Of a stretch of DNA of 64,000 nucleotides, positions 49,805 to 57,384 are shown one piece after another; the first letter of the stretch is position 1, and each line of letters opens with the position of its first letter. The notes under the pieces were generated by a model that searched no databases, was not told where the DNA came from, and saw only the letters and a list, made by a program, of their open reading frames with translations. A program made the translations under genes and the position numbers. The DNA comes from an uncultured Oscillospiraceae bacterium (GTDB lineage: Bacteria > Bacillota > Clostridia > Oscillospirales > Oscillospiraceae). Location of the stretch: assembly GCA_910588975.1 (NCBI GenBank), contig CAJUSE010000004.1, positions 30,690-94,689 of the forward strand. Reading direction: 5' to 3'.

Positions 49805-50338
49805 TCAATAGTTCTTGGCCACCAGCTCAAAATAGGCCTGGGGATGGGAGCAGACGGGGCAGACAGTAGGGGCCTCGGTGCCCATGTGGATGTGGCCGCA
49901 GTTGCGGCACTTCCAGATATAGACCTCTCCCTTCTTGAATACCTTGCCCTCCTCCAGGTTCTTCAGCAGGGCCAGGTAGCGCTCCTCGTGCTCCTTCTCG
50001 ATGGCTCCGACACCCTCAAACAGAGCGGCCAGCTCGTCAAAGCCCTCGGCCCTGGCGGTCTCGGCCATCTCCTTGTACATGTCGGTCCACTCCTCATTCT
50101 CCCCGGCAGCGGCGGCCTTCAGGTTCTCGGCAGTGGTGCCGATACCCTGGAGCTGCTTGAACCACAGCTTGGCGTGCTCCTTTTCGTTGTCGGCGGTCTC
50201 CAGGAAGAGGGCGGCGATCTGCTCATAGCCCTCCTTCTTGGCCTTGCTGGCAAAATAGGTGTACTTGTTCCGGGCCTGGCTCTCCCCGGCGAAGGCCTTC
50301 CACAGGTTGGCCTCGGTCTTGCTGCCCTTGAGTTCCAT
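49805..50338 (-). CDS. rbr: Rubrerythrin
   Basis: A 177-aa diiron peroxidase that detoxifies hydrogen peroxide in anaerobes. The erythrin half has NLWKAFAGESQARNKYTYFA, DNEKEHAKLWF, EMAETARAEGFDELA and EKEHEERYLALL, giving the ExxH iron ligands. The C-terminal rubredoxin-like iron site is CRNCGHIHMG and CPVCSHPQAYFEL. Length is slightly under the common 190. It follows the PerR-like gene by 32 bp and is probably expressed with it, so it would be derepressed by peroxide. Confidence 0.96.
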   Translation of the reverse strand: MELKGSKTEANLWKAFAGESQARNKYTYFASKAKKEGYEQIAALFLETADNEKEHAKLWFKQLQGIGTTAENLKAAAAGENEEWTDMYKEMAETARAEGFDELAALFEGVGAIEKEHEERYLALLKNLEEGKVFKKGEVYIWKCRNCGHIHMGTEAPTVCPVCSHPQAYFELVAKNY

Positions 50339-50370
50339 ATTGTTCTTCTCCCTTCAAAAATTTTACCTCC

Positions 50371-50802
50371 TCAGGTGTCCCGAGAAGGGCGGTCGCAGCT
50401 TTGCTGTCGCTTGCGGCAGGCGGGGCACAGCCCAGTGAAGGTCAGCTCGTGGCGCTCCACCAGAAAGCCAGGCTGGGCCGCCTCGGCGGCATCGTCCAGA
50501 GCCCGGAGCTGGGGGGCGGTGAGGTCGAAGTGGTCAAAGTCAAAGACCTGGCCGCAGCTTTTGCAGCGGAAATGGCTGTGAGGCTCGGTGACGGCGTCAT
50601 AGCGCTCCACCGGGAAGGGCATCCGGGTGAGGATACCCTCCTCTGAAAGCAGGTTCAGGTTTCGGTATACCGTCCCCAAACTCAGGTTGGGGTTGTCCGG
50701 CTTGAGCCACTGATAGACCATCTCGGCGGTGGGGTGCTGGTCAGAGCCTTGCACAGCCTGGTAAATGAGCTCCCGCTGTCTGGAATATCGCTTGCCCGGC
50801 AT
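50371..50802 (-). CDS. perR: Fur-family regulator, PerR-like
   Basis: A 143-aa protein: winged helix TRQRELIYQAVQ-like start (YSRQRELIYQAVQGSDQHPT, in part), NLSLGTVYRNLNLLSEEGIL recognition helix and the metal-sensing HSHFRCKSCGQVFDFDH; two CxxC pairs (CKSC, CPAC) form the structural zinc site. The neighbour rubrerythrin favours PerR over Fur or Zur. The upstream box at 50825-50839 suggests autoregulation. SD AGGAGG lies 7 bp before the ATG. Confidence 0.88.
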   Translation of the reverse strand: MPGKRYSRQRELIYQAVQGSDQHPTAEMVYQWLKPDNPNLSLGTVYRNLNLLSEEGILTRMPFPVERYDAVTEPHSHFRCKSCGQVFDFDHFDLTAPQLRALDDAAEAAQPGFLVERHELTFTGLCPACRKRQQSCDRPSRDT

Positions 50803-50824
50803 AATGTCACCTCCTGAAAATTGA

Positions 50825-50839
50825 TAGGAATAATTCTCA
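50825..50839. promoter_or_regulatory. Fur/PerR-type box upstream of perR
   Basis: TAGGAATAATTCTCA is an imperfect 7-1-7 inverted repeat (5 of 7 pairs) like Fur-family boxes, 23-37 bp upstream of the perR start in AT-rich DNA. Confidence 0.5.
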
Positions 50840-50952
50840 ATAATAAGATATCACACTTTCCTTCCGGTGGCAAGATGTTTTTACGGCAGGTCAGGGGCCA
50901 TTTTTTTACAGGGAGAAAATTCCTAAGAAAGATTAAAATTTTTCCTGAGGAC

Positions 50953-50981
50953 TTGACCGGGGACTTGATACTCTTTATACT
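50953..50981 (+). promoter_or_regulatory. Promoter of the CmpB-like membrane protein gene
   Basis: TTGACC (50953-50958), 17-bp spacer, TATACT (50976-50981), 30 bp before the ATG. Confidence 0.8.
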
Positions 50982-51010
50982 GTCCCTCATAGAAAAAAGG
51001 AGCGTGTCCT

Positions 51011-52312
51011 ATGGAACATACTGTCACCATGTTGGATCTTGGGTTTTATCTGATTTGCTATGCCTTTTTGGGCTGGGTGGGGGAGACCTGTTATTACGCC
51101 ATAGCCAAGCGCAGGTTTTACAACCGGGGCGTGCTGAGTATGCCCCTGCTGCTGTCCTACGGTGTCACCTACACCGTGCTCATTTTGGCCCTGCCCACCC
51201 TGCCGGAGAGCCATTTCCTCCGGTTTTTGGGCACGTTGGCCATCCTCTCTGTGGTGGAGCGGCTCGCCGATGCCATTTTACGTCGGGTGGGGCCGGGGCT
51301 CCACTGGGGAGAGGAGCGGCCCAGGCTCTTTACCGGCAGCGGCCGGGGCTTTATAACCTCTCTGGCAGTGGCCGGGGGAATTTACACGGTCTATCTGGTG
51401 GTCCATCCCTGGCTCATTGCTCTGGGGCTGCTCATTCCCACTCTGGTCAAGCGGGCGGGGGTGTTGGTGGTGCTGGCCGTCATGGCGGTGGACTTTGTCA
51501 CGGTCCTCTACGCCCTGCGCACCGGGGATCTGGCAGGCTATGAGCGCCGCCAGCGGGAGGGCGGACAGGAGAAGCTGGCCCAGCGGCTGGAGGATACCAT
51601 CTGGCGCCGAATTCAGCGCTCCTACCCTGGAATTCGGGATATGACCGAGGAGGAGCGGGGGCGGTACACCTTCGCCAAGGGGCTGTGTCTGGACAAACTG
51701 GTGTGGGTCTTTCTCATCTGTGCCCTGCTGGGGGACGGTATTGAGACGGTATACTGCCGGCTGGTGGGGGGCAGCTGGATGAGCCGGTCCAGCGTGCTCT
51801 ACGGCCCCTTCAGCTTTGTCTGGGGGCTGGGGGCGGTGGTCCTCACCGTCACCCTCCAGGGGCTGGGGGAGAAGAATGACCGCTATGTCTTTCTGGGGGG
51901 CTTCATCGTGGGGGGTGCCTACGAGTATCTGTGCAGTCTGTTTACCGAGCTGGTCTTTGGCACCGTGTTTTGGGATTACAGCCATATGCCCCTGAATATC
52001 GGCGGGCGGACCAATGTGCTGTTCTGCTTCTTCTGGGGGGCGCTGGCGGTGGTCTGGGTCAAGATCCTCTATCCGCCCCTGTCCCGGTTTATCGAAAGGC
52101 TGCCCGCCCTGACGGGCAAGGTGCTGACTTATGTGGTGGTGCTGGCCATGGTGTGTAACGCCGCCCTTACCAGTGCCGCCATGGTCCGCTTTGGCACCCG
52201 GCCCGGCCGGCCAGAGAGCGTCAACGCCTTTGAGGCCTTTTTGGACCGCAATTACGACGACGAGTTCATGGCCCACCGCTGGCCCAACATGGTGGTGACG
52301 GGGGAGGGGTGA
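51011..52312 (+). CDS. ABC_trans_CmpB-family membrane protein (putative ABC permease)
   Basis: A 433-aa membrane protein with two copies of the CmpB-type domain. Copy 1 begins FYLICYAFLGWVGETCYYAI and RRFYNRGVLSMPLLLSYGV; copy 2 begins LVWVFLICALLGDGIETVYC and SSVLYGPFSFVWGLGAVVL. The second also has GGFIVGGAYEYLCSLFTELV and WDYSHMPLNIGGRTN, hallmark residues of the family. About 11 membrane segments. The family name (putative ABC transporter permease) is historical; no ATPase gene is next to it and the function is unknown. It is followed by a CAT-like gene after 43 bp. Confidence 0.85.
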   Translation: MEHTVTMLDLGFYLICYAFLGWVGETCYYAIAKRRFYNRGVLSMPLLLSYGVTYTVLILALPTLPESHFLRFLGTLAILSVVERLADAILRRVGPGLHWGEERPRLFTGSGRGFITSLAVAGGIYTVYLVVHPWLIALGLLIPTLVKRAGVLVVLAVMAVDFVTVLYALRTGDLAGYERRQREGGQEKLAQRLEDTIWRRIQRSYPGIRDMTEEERGRYTFAKGLCLDKLVWVFLICALLGDGIETVYCRLVGGSWMSRSSVLYGPFSFVWGLGAVVLTVTLQGLGEKNDRYVFLGGFIVGGAYEYLCSLFTELVFGTVFWDYSHMPLNIGGRTNVLFCFFWGALAVVWVKILYPPLSRFIERLPALTGKVLTYVVVLAMVCNAALTSAAMVRFGTRPGRPESVNAFEAFLDRNYDDEFMAHRWPNMVVTGEG

Positions 52313-52355
52313 ACCCACCGGCTTCCTCAACAGGTTGAAAAACGGAGGGATACAG

Positions 52356-52973
52356 ATGAAAGTGATCGACCCCAAAAGCACGACCCGGGCAGAGGCCTTC
52401 CAGCTGTGGATGGATGCGCCCAACCCCATGGTGACCTTCTTCAAGACGGTGAATGTGACACCCCTCGTCAGGCTGAGCAGACGGAAGCATTTGAAGTTTA
52501 ACATGCTGCTGGACTATTGTATCGGCAAAGCGGCGGTGGGGATCAAGGAATTTTATCTCCTGCCCGTCGGCCGGGAGCTGGTGGCGTATGATACCATCGC
52601 CGTGAACACCATTGTTAAGAATAGAAAGGGGGAGGTCAGCTCCTGTGACATTCTCTTTACCGAGAATCTGGAGACCTTCAACCGGGACTATCTCCAGTAT
52701 ACTGCCCAGGTGGCCGAGGGCTGTGAGAACAGGGACCTGACCGACAGCATGGTGATCGGCACATCGGCCATTACCAATGTAGAGATCGACGGGGCCGTGG
52801 GGATGAACAGCGGAATTTTCAATAACCCCTTTATGATCTGGGGCAGGTATCGGCGGAGGCTCTTTCGGTATGAGCTCCCCATATCCTTTCAGTTTCACCA
52901 CACTCAGATGGACGGCGCCCATGCCGGCGCCTTTCTGGCCAGATTGCAGGAGGAGATAAACCGGTTGAGGTGA
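52356..52973 (+). CDS. Chloramphenicol-acetyltransferase-like (CatA family) protein
   Basis: A 205-aa acyltransferase with the CAT fold signature FQFHHTQMDGAHAGAFLARLQ, in part: HHTQMDG matches the HHxxxDG catalytic motif with the second His (182) as base. Other CAT-like segments are RAEAFQLWMDAPNPMVTFF, with hydrophobic FNMLLDYCIGKAA. True CATs have VN-TxxFxxFxW-like segments that are absent, so it may act on another hydroxyl substrate or give no resistance. ATG 52356 has GGAGGG 7 bp upstream. Last gene before the palindrome-containing gap. Confidence 0.82.
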   Translation: MKVIDPKSTTRAEAFQLWMDAPNPMVTFFKTVNVTPLVRLSRRKHLKFNMLLDYCIGKAAVGIKEFYLLPVGRELVAYDTIAVNTIVKNRKGEVSSCDILFTENLETFNRDYLQYTAQVAEGCENRDLTDSMVIGTSAITNVEIDGAVGMNSGIFNNPFMIWGRYRRRLFRYELPISFQFHHTQMDGAHAGAFLARLQEEINRLR

Positions 52974-53070
52974 GGGGATAAGGGCGGAATTCTTATACGC
53001 AGTAGGGGGGCCAGTAGACTTACAGTTGCACCCGAAACGGTCTGCTTTCCACGTGAGGGAACTTCCGTAA

Positions 53071-53145
53071 GGGCGGCCTGTGGCCGCCCGCTCTTTTTCA
53101 CTGACAAATCTATCTTTGTATGGATCGGGCGGCCAAAGGCCGCCC
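53071..53145. repeat. Two GGGCGGCC/GGCCGCCC palindromes (REP-like)
   Basis: GGGCGGCC-TGT-GGCCGCCC (53071-53089) and GGGCGGCC-AAA-GGCCGCCC (53127-53145) lie in the 302-bp gap between the CAT-like gene and ackA; similar palindromes are at 55848-55868 and 57342-57365. No ORF or other feature was seen in this gap apart from the ackA terminator. Confidence 0.75.
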
Positions 53146-53214
53146 CTACGAGAAAAAGTGTAACGCTTGACAACCGCCGGGGCAATGCCTGTCCTCGGCA
53201 TGGTTTTACGCAGC

Positions 53215-53249
53215 AAAAAGCGGGACCGCTCATAGAGCGGTCCCGCTTT
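53215..53249 (-). terminator. Terminator of ackA
   Basis: AAAAAGCGGGACCGCT and AGCGGTCCCGCTTTG around CATAG, 27 bp past the ackA stop on the minus strand. Confidence 0.9.
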
Positions 53250-53275
53250 GTCTGTATATGCTTTCGCCGGGGAAA

Positions 53276-54469
53276 TTACTTCTTCACCAGCTCGGCGGTG
53301 TCCTGGGCGATCATGAGCTCCTCATCGGTGGGGATGAGGAGGATCTTCACCTTGGAGTCGGCGGCCGAGATCACAGTCTCCTTGCCCCGGACATTGTTGG
53401 CCTCGGGGTCCATCTTCACGCCCATATACTCCAGGCCGGCCACGATGTTCTGCCGCATGGAGGCGGAGTTCTCGCCCACGCCAGCGGTAAAGACAATGGC
53501 GTCCACCCCGCCCATGGCGGCGGCGTAGGAGCCGATGAACTTGCGGACCTGGTACTCGAACACGTCCAGGGCCAGCTGGGCACGGTGGTTGCCCTCCTTG
53601 GCAGCGGCCTCCAGGTCACGGAAGTCGGAGGACACGCCGGAGATGCCCAGCACGCCGGACTTCTTGTTCAGAATATTCAGCATTTCCTTGATGTCATAGC
53701 CGTACCGGCCCATCAGGTACTCCATGATGGTGGCGTCGATGTCGCCGGAGCGGGTGCCCATGGCGAAGCCGGCCAGAGGGCCAAGGCCCATGGTGGTGTC
53801 CACGCACTTGCCGTCCACCACGGCGGCCAGGGAGGAGCCGTTGCCCAGGTGGCAGGTGATGACCTTGCTGTGGGCGGGGTTGCCCAGCATGTCGATGGCC
53901 CGGGCGGAGACGTACCGGTGAGAGGTGCCGTGGAAGCCGTAGCGGCGGACCTTGTCCTTCTCGTAGTACTCATAGGGGATGGCGTAGGTATAGGCCTTCT
54001 CGGGCATGCTCATGTGGAAGGCGGTGTCGAACACGGCCACCTGGGGAGTGTTGGGCATGATGGCCTGGCAGGCCCGAATGCCCATGAGGTTGGCGGGGTT
54101 GTGCAGGGGGCCCAGGGGGATGCACTCCTCGATGGCGGCGATACAGGCGTCGTCGATGATGCAGCTCTCGGTGAAGGCCATGCCGCCGTGGAGGACACGG
54201 TGGCCCACGGCGTCGATCTCGCTGACGTCCTTGACCACGCCGTGCTCGGGGCTGGTAAGGGCGTCCAGCACGGACTGGATGGCCTCGCCGTGAGTGGGCA
54301 TGGGGATCTCGGCCTCAAACTTCTGGTCCTTGGCGGGCACCTTGTGGGTCAGGCGGCCGTCGATGCCGATACGCTCGCACAGGCCCTTGGCGAACACCTC
54401 GTGGGTGTCCGAGTCCATGAACTGGTACTTCAGGGAGGAGCTGCCGGCGTTGATGACGAGGATCTTCAT
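53276..54469 (-). CDS. ackA: Acetate kinase
   Basis: A 397-aa enzyme making ATP from acetyl phosphate in fermentation. Motifs are MKILVINAGSSSLKYQ at the start, VGHRVLHGG, FDTAFHMSMP, RRYGFHGTSHRYV, ITCHLGNGSSLAAV, MGLGPLAGFAMGTRSGDID and FTAGVGENSASMRQNI (ASKHA fold). No pta gene is adjacent. It is transcribed alone from a TTGTCC/TACAAT promoter and diverges from tmcAL, an enzyme that consumes acetate. SD AAGGAGA before the ATG. Confidence 0.98.
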   Translation of the reverse strand: MKILVINAGSSSLKYQFMDSDTHEVFAKGLCERIGIDGRLTHKVPAKDQKFEAEIPMPTHGEAIQSVLDALTSPEHGVVKDVSEIDAVGHRVLHGGMAFTESCIIDDACIAAIEECIPLGPLHNPANLMGIRACQAIMPNTPQVAVFDTAFHMSMPEKAYTYAIPYEYYEKDKVRRYGFHGTSHRYVSARAIDMLGNPAHSKVITCHLGNGSSLAAVVDGKCVDTTMGLGPLAGFAMGTRSGDIDATIMEYLMGRYGYDIKEMLNILNKKSGVLGISGVSSDFRDLEAAAKEGNHRAQLALDVFEYQVRKFIGSYAAAMGGVDAIVFTAGVGENSASMRQNIVAGLEYMGVKMDPEANNVRGKETVISAADSKVKILLIPTDEELMIAQDTAELVKK

Positions 54470-54550
54470 GGGTATCTACTCTCCTTACAAAATAAAATTC
54501 TTGTGAACTAAGGGGAAATGTGTTAGAGTGATGATAACTTCATCTTTTCT

Positions 54551-54579
54551 ATTGTATAACTTTTTTCCCAAAAGGACAA
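54551..54579 (-). promoter_or_regulatory. Promoter of ackA
   Basis: On the minus strand TTGTCC (54574-54579), 17-bp spacer, TACAAT (54551-54556), giving a leader of about 75 nt. Confidence 0.75.
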
Positions 54580-54629
54580 CTCTTTTTTGGAAAAATACGC
54601 AGAAAAAAGAAAGAGAGGGGGGACCCGCC

Positions 54630-55838
54630 ATGGCTGTGGCCGGGATCGTAGCCGAATATGACCCCTTCCACATGGGGCACGCCTGGCACATCGCCCAGAC
54701 CCGCCGGGCGCTGGGGGAGGAGACCGCCGTCCTCTGCGTCATGTCGGGCAGCTGGACCCAGCGTGGCCAGTGCGCCCTCACCGACAAGTGGACCCGCTCC
54801 GCTCTGGCCATCCGGGGGGGTGCCGATCTGGTGCTGGAGCTGCCCCTGCCCTGGGCCATTTCCTCGGCCGAGGGCTTTGCCCGGGGGGCGGTGGAGACCC
54901 TGGCCGCCACCGGGGTGGTGGACGTCCTCTCCTTCGGCAGCGAGAGCGCCGACCCCGTCGGACTGGCCCGGCTGGCCCAGCTCCTGGACAGCGAGCCCTA
55001 CCGGCAGGCCCTCGCCCGGTCGCTGGAGGGAGGGACCCCCTTTGCCGCCGCCCGGCAGCGGGCCGTCCGGGCCCTGCTCCGGGAGGAGGGGGAGGGGGGA
55101 GACCTGTCCGAGCTCCTCTCCCACCCCAACGACAACCTGGCGGTGGAGTACCTGCGCTCCCTGAATGCGCTCCATAGCTCCATCCGCCCTCTGGCTGTGG
55201 AGCGGAAAGGAGCTTCCCATGACAGCCCTTCTCCCACAGAGGGCTTTGCCTCGGCCTCCCACATCCGCAGTCTGGCCCGGGCAGGGGAGTGGGCAGAGGT
55301 GGAACGGTGGACGCCCCCGGGCACGGCGGAGATCCTGCAAAGGGCTGGCCTTGCCCGGATGGAGAATGTGGAGCGGGCCATGCTGGCCCGGCTGCGGACC
55401 ATGACCGAGGCCGACTTTGCCGCCCTGACCGACAGCGCCGGGAGGGAGGGCCTGCCCGCCCGGTTGGTCCGATCGGCCCGGCAGGCCGCCACTCTGGAGG
55501 AATTCTACGAACTGGCCAAGACCCGCCGCTATGCCCATGCCCGTATCCGTCGGCTGGCCCTCCGGGCCTTCCTGGGCCTGCGGGAGGCCGATATGCCCCG
55601 CCGCCCACAATACCTCCGGGTGCTGGCCTTCAGCGGCAGGGGACAGGCCCTGCTCAAGGAGATGAAAAAGCGTTCCACCCTGCCCATCCTCACCAAGGCC
55701 GCCCACGTGCGCAGTTTGGAGCCTGCCGCCCGGGCACTCTTTGACCTGGAGAGCCGGGGGACTGACCTGTTTGGGCTGTGCTTTGACATCATAAGGCCCT
55801 GTGGCATGGATTACACCACAGGGCCTATAAAGGAATGA
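54630..55838 (+). CDS. tmcAL: tRNA(Met) cytidine acetate ligase TmcAL (YlbM)
   Basis: A 402-aa nucleotidyltransferase-fold enzyme. AEYDPFHMGHAWHIAQTRR carries the HxGH motif (His14, His17), followed by VLCVMSGSWTQRGQCALTDKWTRS, in part, typical of the family, and SHPNDNLAVEYLRSL. TmcAL uses ATP and acetate to form N4-acetylcytidine at the wobble base of elongator tRNA-Met. ATG 54630 has GGGGGG-type SD (GAGAGGGGGG); the longer reading from 54528 is unlikely. It diverges from ackA with a 160-bp gap. Confidence 0.93.
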   Translation: MAVAGIVAEYDPFHMGHAWHIAQTRRALGEETAVLCVMSGSWTQRGQCALTDKWTRSALAIRGGADLVLELPLPWAISSAEGFARGAVETLAATGVVDVLSFGSESADPVGLARLAQLLDSEPYRQALARSLEGGTPFAAARQRAVRALLREEGEGGDLSELLSHPNDNLAVEYLRSLNALHSSIRPLAVERKGASHDSPSPTEGFASASHIRSLARAGEWAEVERWTPPGTAEILQRAGLARMENVERAMLARLRTMTEADFAALTDSAGREGLPARLVRSARQAATLEEFYELAKTRRYAHARIRRLALRAFLGLREADMPRRPQYLRVLAFSGRGQALLKEMKKRSTLPILTKAAHVRSLEPAARALFDLESRGTDLFGLCFDIIRPCGMDYTTGPIKE

Positions 55839-55846
55839 ATGATGAC

Positions 55847-55875
55847 AGGGGCGGCCTTATGGCCGCCCCTGCTTT
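55847..55875 (+). terminator. Palindromic terminator after tmcAL
   Basis: AGGGGCGGCC (55847-55856), TTAT, GGCCGCCCCT (55861-55870), then GCTTTTT. This is the same palindrome class as at 53071 and 57341. Confidence 0.8.
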
Positions 55876-55889
55876 TTGCGGGATACCAC

Positions 55890-56576
55890 TCAACGCCCCA
55901 ATTTTTTCATGATAAACTCCTGGATGCTGTCCCCGTATTTTAGGGCCAGTAGGAACAGGACCACCCCGGCTACCCCCAGCACCGCCATGCCCCAGGCGGG
56001 GATGTGCAGCACCGAGTCACCCACAGCGCAGGCCGCCAGCAGTCCCCAGGGCCGGGCCAGCACCACCAGCAGCAAATAGCGGCGGAAGGGGATGTCGGTG
56101 AGGCCGGCCATGATGCACAGAATGTCGTCGGGGAAGAAGGGGAACAGGAGGGCCAGAAAGAGGAACAGATCCCGCTTCTTGCGGAAGACGTCCTCATACT
56201 TGTCCAGATTTCGCCGGCTGATAAACCCCTCGGCAAAGGGCTTGCCCAGCACCCGGGAGAGCTGAAAGACCACCACCGAACCAAGGGTCACTGCCCCCAC
56301 GGTGAGCAGGAAGGCCCACAGGGTCCCAAAGAGGAGCCCGCCGGCAGCGGCGATGATGTTGCTGGGGATGGGGGCCAGGATCACCGAGGAGAGCTGGACC
56401 AGAAAATAGACCAAATGGGAATAGGGAGTAAAATGCTCAATGTAGGCGTGCAGGCCCTGGGTGGAGCCCGCCGCCTGAAAGAAGCCGGAGCACCAAAGTC
56501 CGCACAGCAGCAGGGCCAGCAGGAGCAAAGTGGCCCCCAGTGTGAGCCACCAGATCTGCCTTTGCCGTTTTTCCAC
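55890..56576 (-). CDS. TVP38/TMEM64 (VTT/DedA-like) membrane protein
   Basis: A 228-aa protein with about six hydrophobic segments (IWWLTLGATLLLLALLLCGLW, FLLTVGAVTLGSVVVFQLSR, LFLFLALLFPFFPDDILC, WGMAVLGVAGVVLFLLALKY). Family signs are LAPIPSNIIAAAGGLLFG and LFPFFPDDILCIMAGLTDI, the VTT re-entrant motif. Members are linked to lipid scrambling or transport in other organisms; here unknown. The GTG at 56576 is chosen because AGGAGG lies 7 bp upstream; a TTG at 56618 with no SD is rejected. Confidence 0.88.
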   Translation of the reverse strand: MEKRQRQIWWLTLGATLLLLALLLCGLWCSGFFQAAGSTQGLHAYIEHFTPYSHLVYFLVQLSSVILAPIPSNIIAAAGGLLFGTLWAFLLTVGAVTLGSVVVFQLSRVLGKPFAEGFISRRNLDKYEDVFRKKRDLFLFLALLFPFFPDDILCIMAGLTDIPFRRYLLLVVLARPWGLLAACAVGDSVLHIPAWGMAVLGVAGVVLFLLALKYGDSIQEFIMKKLGR

Positions 56577-56723
56577 CGCAGCCACCTCCTTGTTATGGGC
56601 TTGCCCTCTTTGAGCCAAGCAGCATTTTCATTATCAATAGGATACCACGGACAGCGGTAGGATTCCATCAAAAAATTGGAACATTTTTCTTAAGAAAGGG
56701 AAAAGAAAATTTGTAAAAGTATG

Positions 56724-56754
56724 AAAAAAGCCGCACCTCCATAAGAGGTGCGGC
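56724..56754 (-). terminator. Terminator of mini-gene 1
   Basis: On the minus strand GCCGCACCTC, TTATG loop, GAGGTGCGGC (56730-56754) and TTTTTTC, 23 bp past the mini-gene stop. Confidence 0.88.
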
Positions 56755-56777
56755 AAAATTGTTTGTGGATGGGCCTG

Positions 56778-56858
56778 TTAACGGTCGCTGGGTGTGACCG
56801 TGGTGCGGTCAAAGACCAGATCGTCCACATCGTTTGTGCGCTGCTTATCTTGGTACAT
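56778..56858 (-). CDS. Mini-gene 1: 26-aa peptide, paralogue of mini-gene 2
   Basis: ATG at 56858 is preceded by AAGGAGGG 8 bp away and reads 26 codons to TAA at 56778-56780. The peptide starts MYQDKQRTNDVDD and ends DRTTVTPSDR; it aligns with mini-gene 2 over DVDD-[LM]-[VI]-FDR-x-TV-x-PS-x-R. It is acidic in the middle, has no membrane segment or signal and no cysteines. It forms its own unit with promoter (56897-56925) and terminator. No known family comes to mind; possible roles are a toxin, signalling peptide or small regulator. Confidence 0.75.
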   Translation of the reverse strand: MYQDKQRTNDVDDLVFDRTTVTPSDR

Positions 56859-56896
56859 GGGATGATCCCTCCTTTTTCCCTGTTCGGGTTGACATA

Positions 56897-56956
56897 ACTA
56901 TATCACATCCAAAGGGGAAAAACAAGCCCTTTTTGTGAATGTAACCAAATTGTAAT
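56897..56956 (-). promoter_or_regulatory. Promoter and upstream direct-repeat site of mini-gene 1
   Basis: On the minus strand TTGTTT (56920-56925), 17-bp spacer, TATAGT (56897-56902). Upstream (about 56930-56955) lies TTACAATTTGG-TTACAT, two TTAC-type repeats 11 bp apart, shared with mini-gene 2. Confidence 0.7.
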
Positions 56957-57079
56957 TTACAATAGAGTTAATTTTCGTCAAAAAGACTATATAGAGGAAA
57001 GGGGGGCGGGGAAAACACAAGATATGGGACGGGGAATACGCCCCAGCAGAAAAATGGGACAGAACAGGCCATTGGGTAC

Positions 57080-57112
57080 AAAAAAGCCACACCCTGTATG
57101 TTTGAGGTGTGG
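57080..57112 (-). terminator. Terminator of mini-gene 2
   Basis: On the minus strand CCACACC (57106-57112) and GGTGTGG (57087-57093), then a T6 run (57080-57085), 31 bp past the stop. Confidence 0.8.
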
Positions 57113-57143
57113 TTGGTCGACTTTTTTGTCCCAGGGGATTTGC

Positions 57144-57227
57144 TTACCGCTGGCTGGGCTTAACGGTGACACGATCAAAGATCATGTCGTCCACATCGCC
57201 GCTGCGGTGCTGGTTCCGATCGATCAA
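57144..57227 (-). CDS. Mini-gene 2: 27-aa peptide, paralogue of mini-gene 1
   Basis: A TTG start at 57227 has AGGAGG 7 bp upstream and reads 27 codons to TAA at 57144-57146. The peptide begins MIDRNQHRSGDVDD and ends DRVTVKPSQR. The shared core DVDD-x-x-FDR-x-TV-x-PS-x-R, the same promoter layout and the same upstream repeats show that it and mini-gene 1 are duplicates with diverged third positions and conservative amino-acid changes. This suggests selection for the peptide. No upstream ATG fits; a longer reading from 57476 runs through its promoter and is rejected. Confidence 0.72.
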   Translation of the reverse strand: MIDRNQHRSGDVDDMIFDRVTVKPSQR

Positions 57228-57258
57228 TCTATAACCTCCTCTCATAGAAGATAGGAGG

Positions 57259-57318
57259 AGTATATCACGCCGGGAAGGGGAAAGCAAGGCTTTTTTGTAA
57301 ACGTAACTAAACTGTAAT
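57259..57318 (-). promoter_or_regulatory. Promoter and upstream direct-repeat site of mini-gene 2
   Basis: On the minus strand TTGCTT (57282-57287), 17-bp spacer, TATACT (57259-57264). Upstream TTACAGTTTAG-TTACGT (about 57293-57318) mirrors the site of mini-gene 1, as direct repeats 11 bp apart. Confidence 0.7.
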
Positions 57319-57340
57319 ATTCTTTGGGGAGAACACAGAG

Positions 57341-57366
57341 CGGGGCGGCCGACCATGGCCGCCCCG
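57341..57366. repeat. GGGGCGGCC palindrome downstream of fbp
   Basis: CGGGGCGGCC (57341-57350), GACCAT, GGCCGCCCCG (57357-57366), 19 bp past the fbp stop on the minus strand. Poor T-run; may act as a weak terminator. Confidence 0.7.
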
Positions 57367-57384
57367 CAGGGATGGATGTATGGG

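Noticed and set aside
53061..53150. CRISPR-like repeat or IS end in the gap before ackA
   Set aside because: Only two palindromes of different loops, no regular repeat-spacer order, no transposase frame and no target duplication seen.
56929..57320. Toxin-antitoxin locus at the mini-genes
   Set aside because: Two like-oriented, homologous acidic peptides without membrane segments and without an antisense RNA promoter do not resemble known type I or II pairs; kept as an unknown family.
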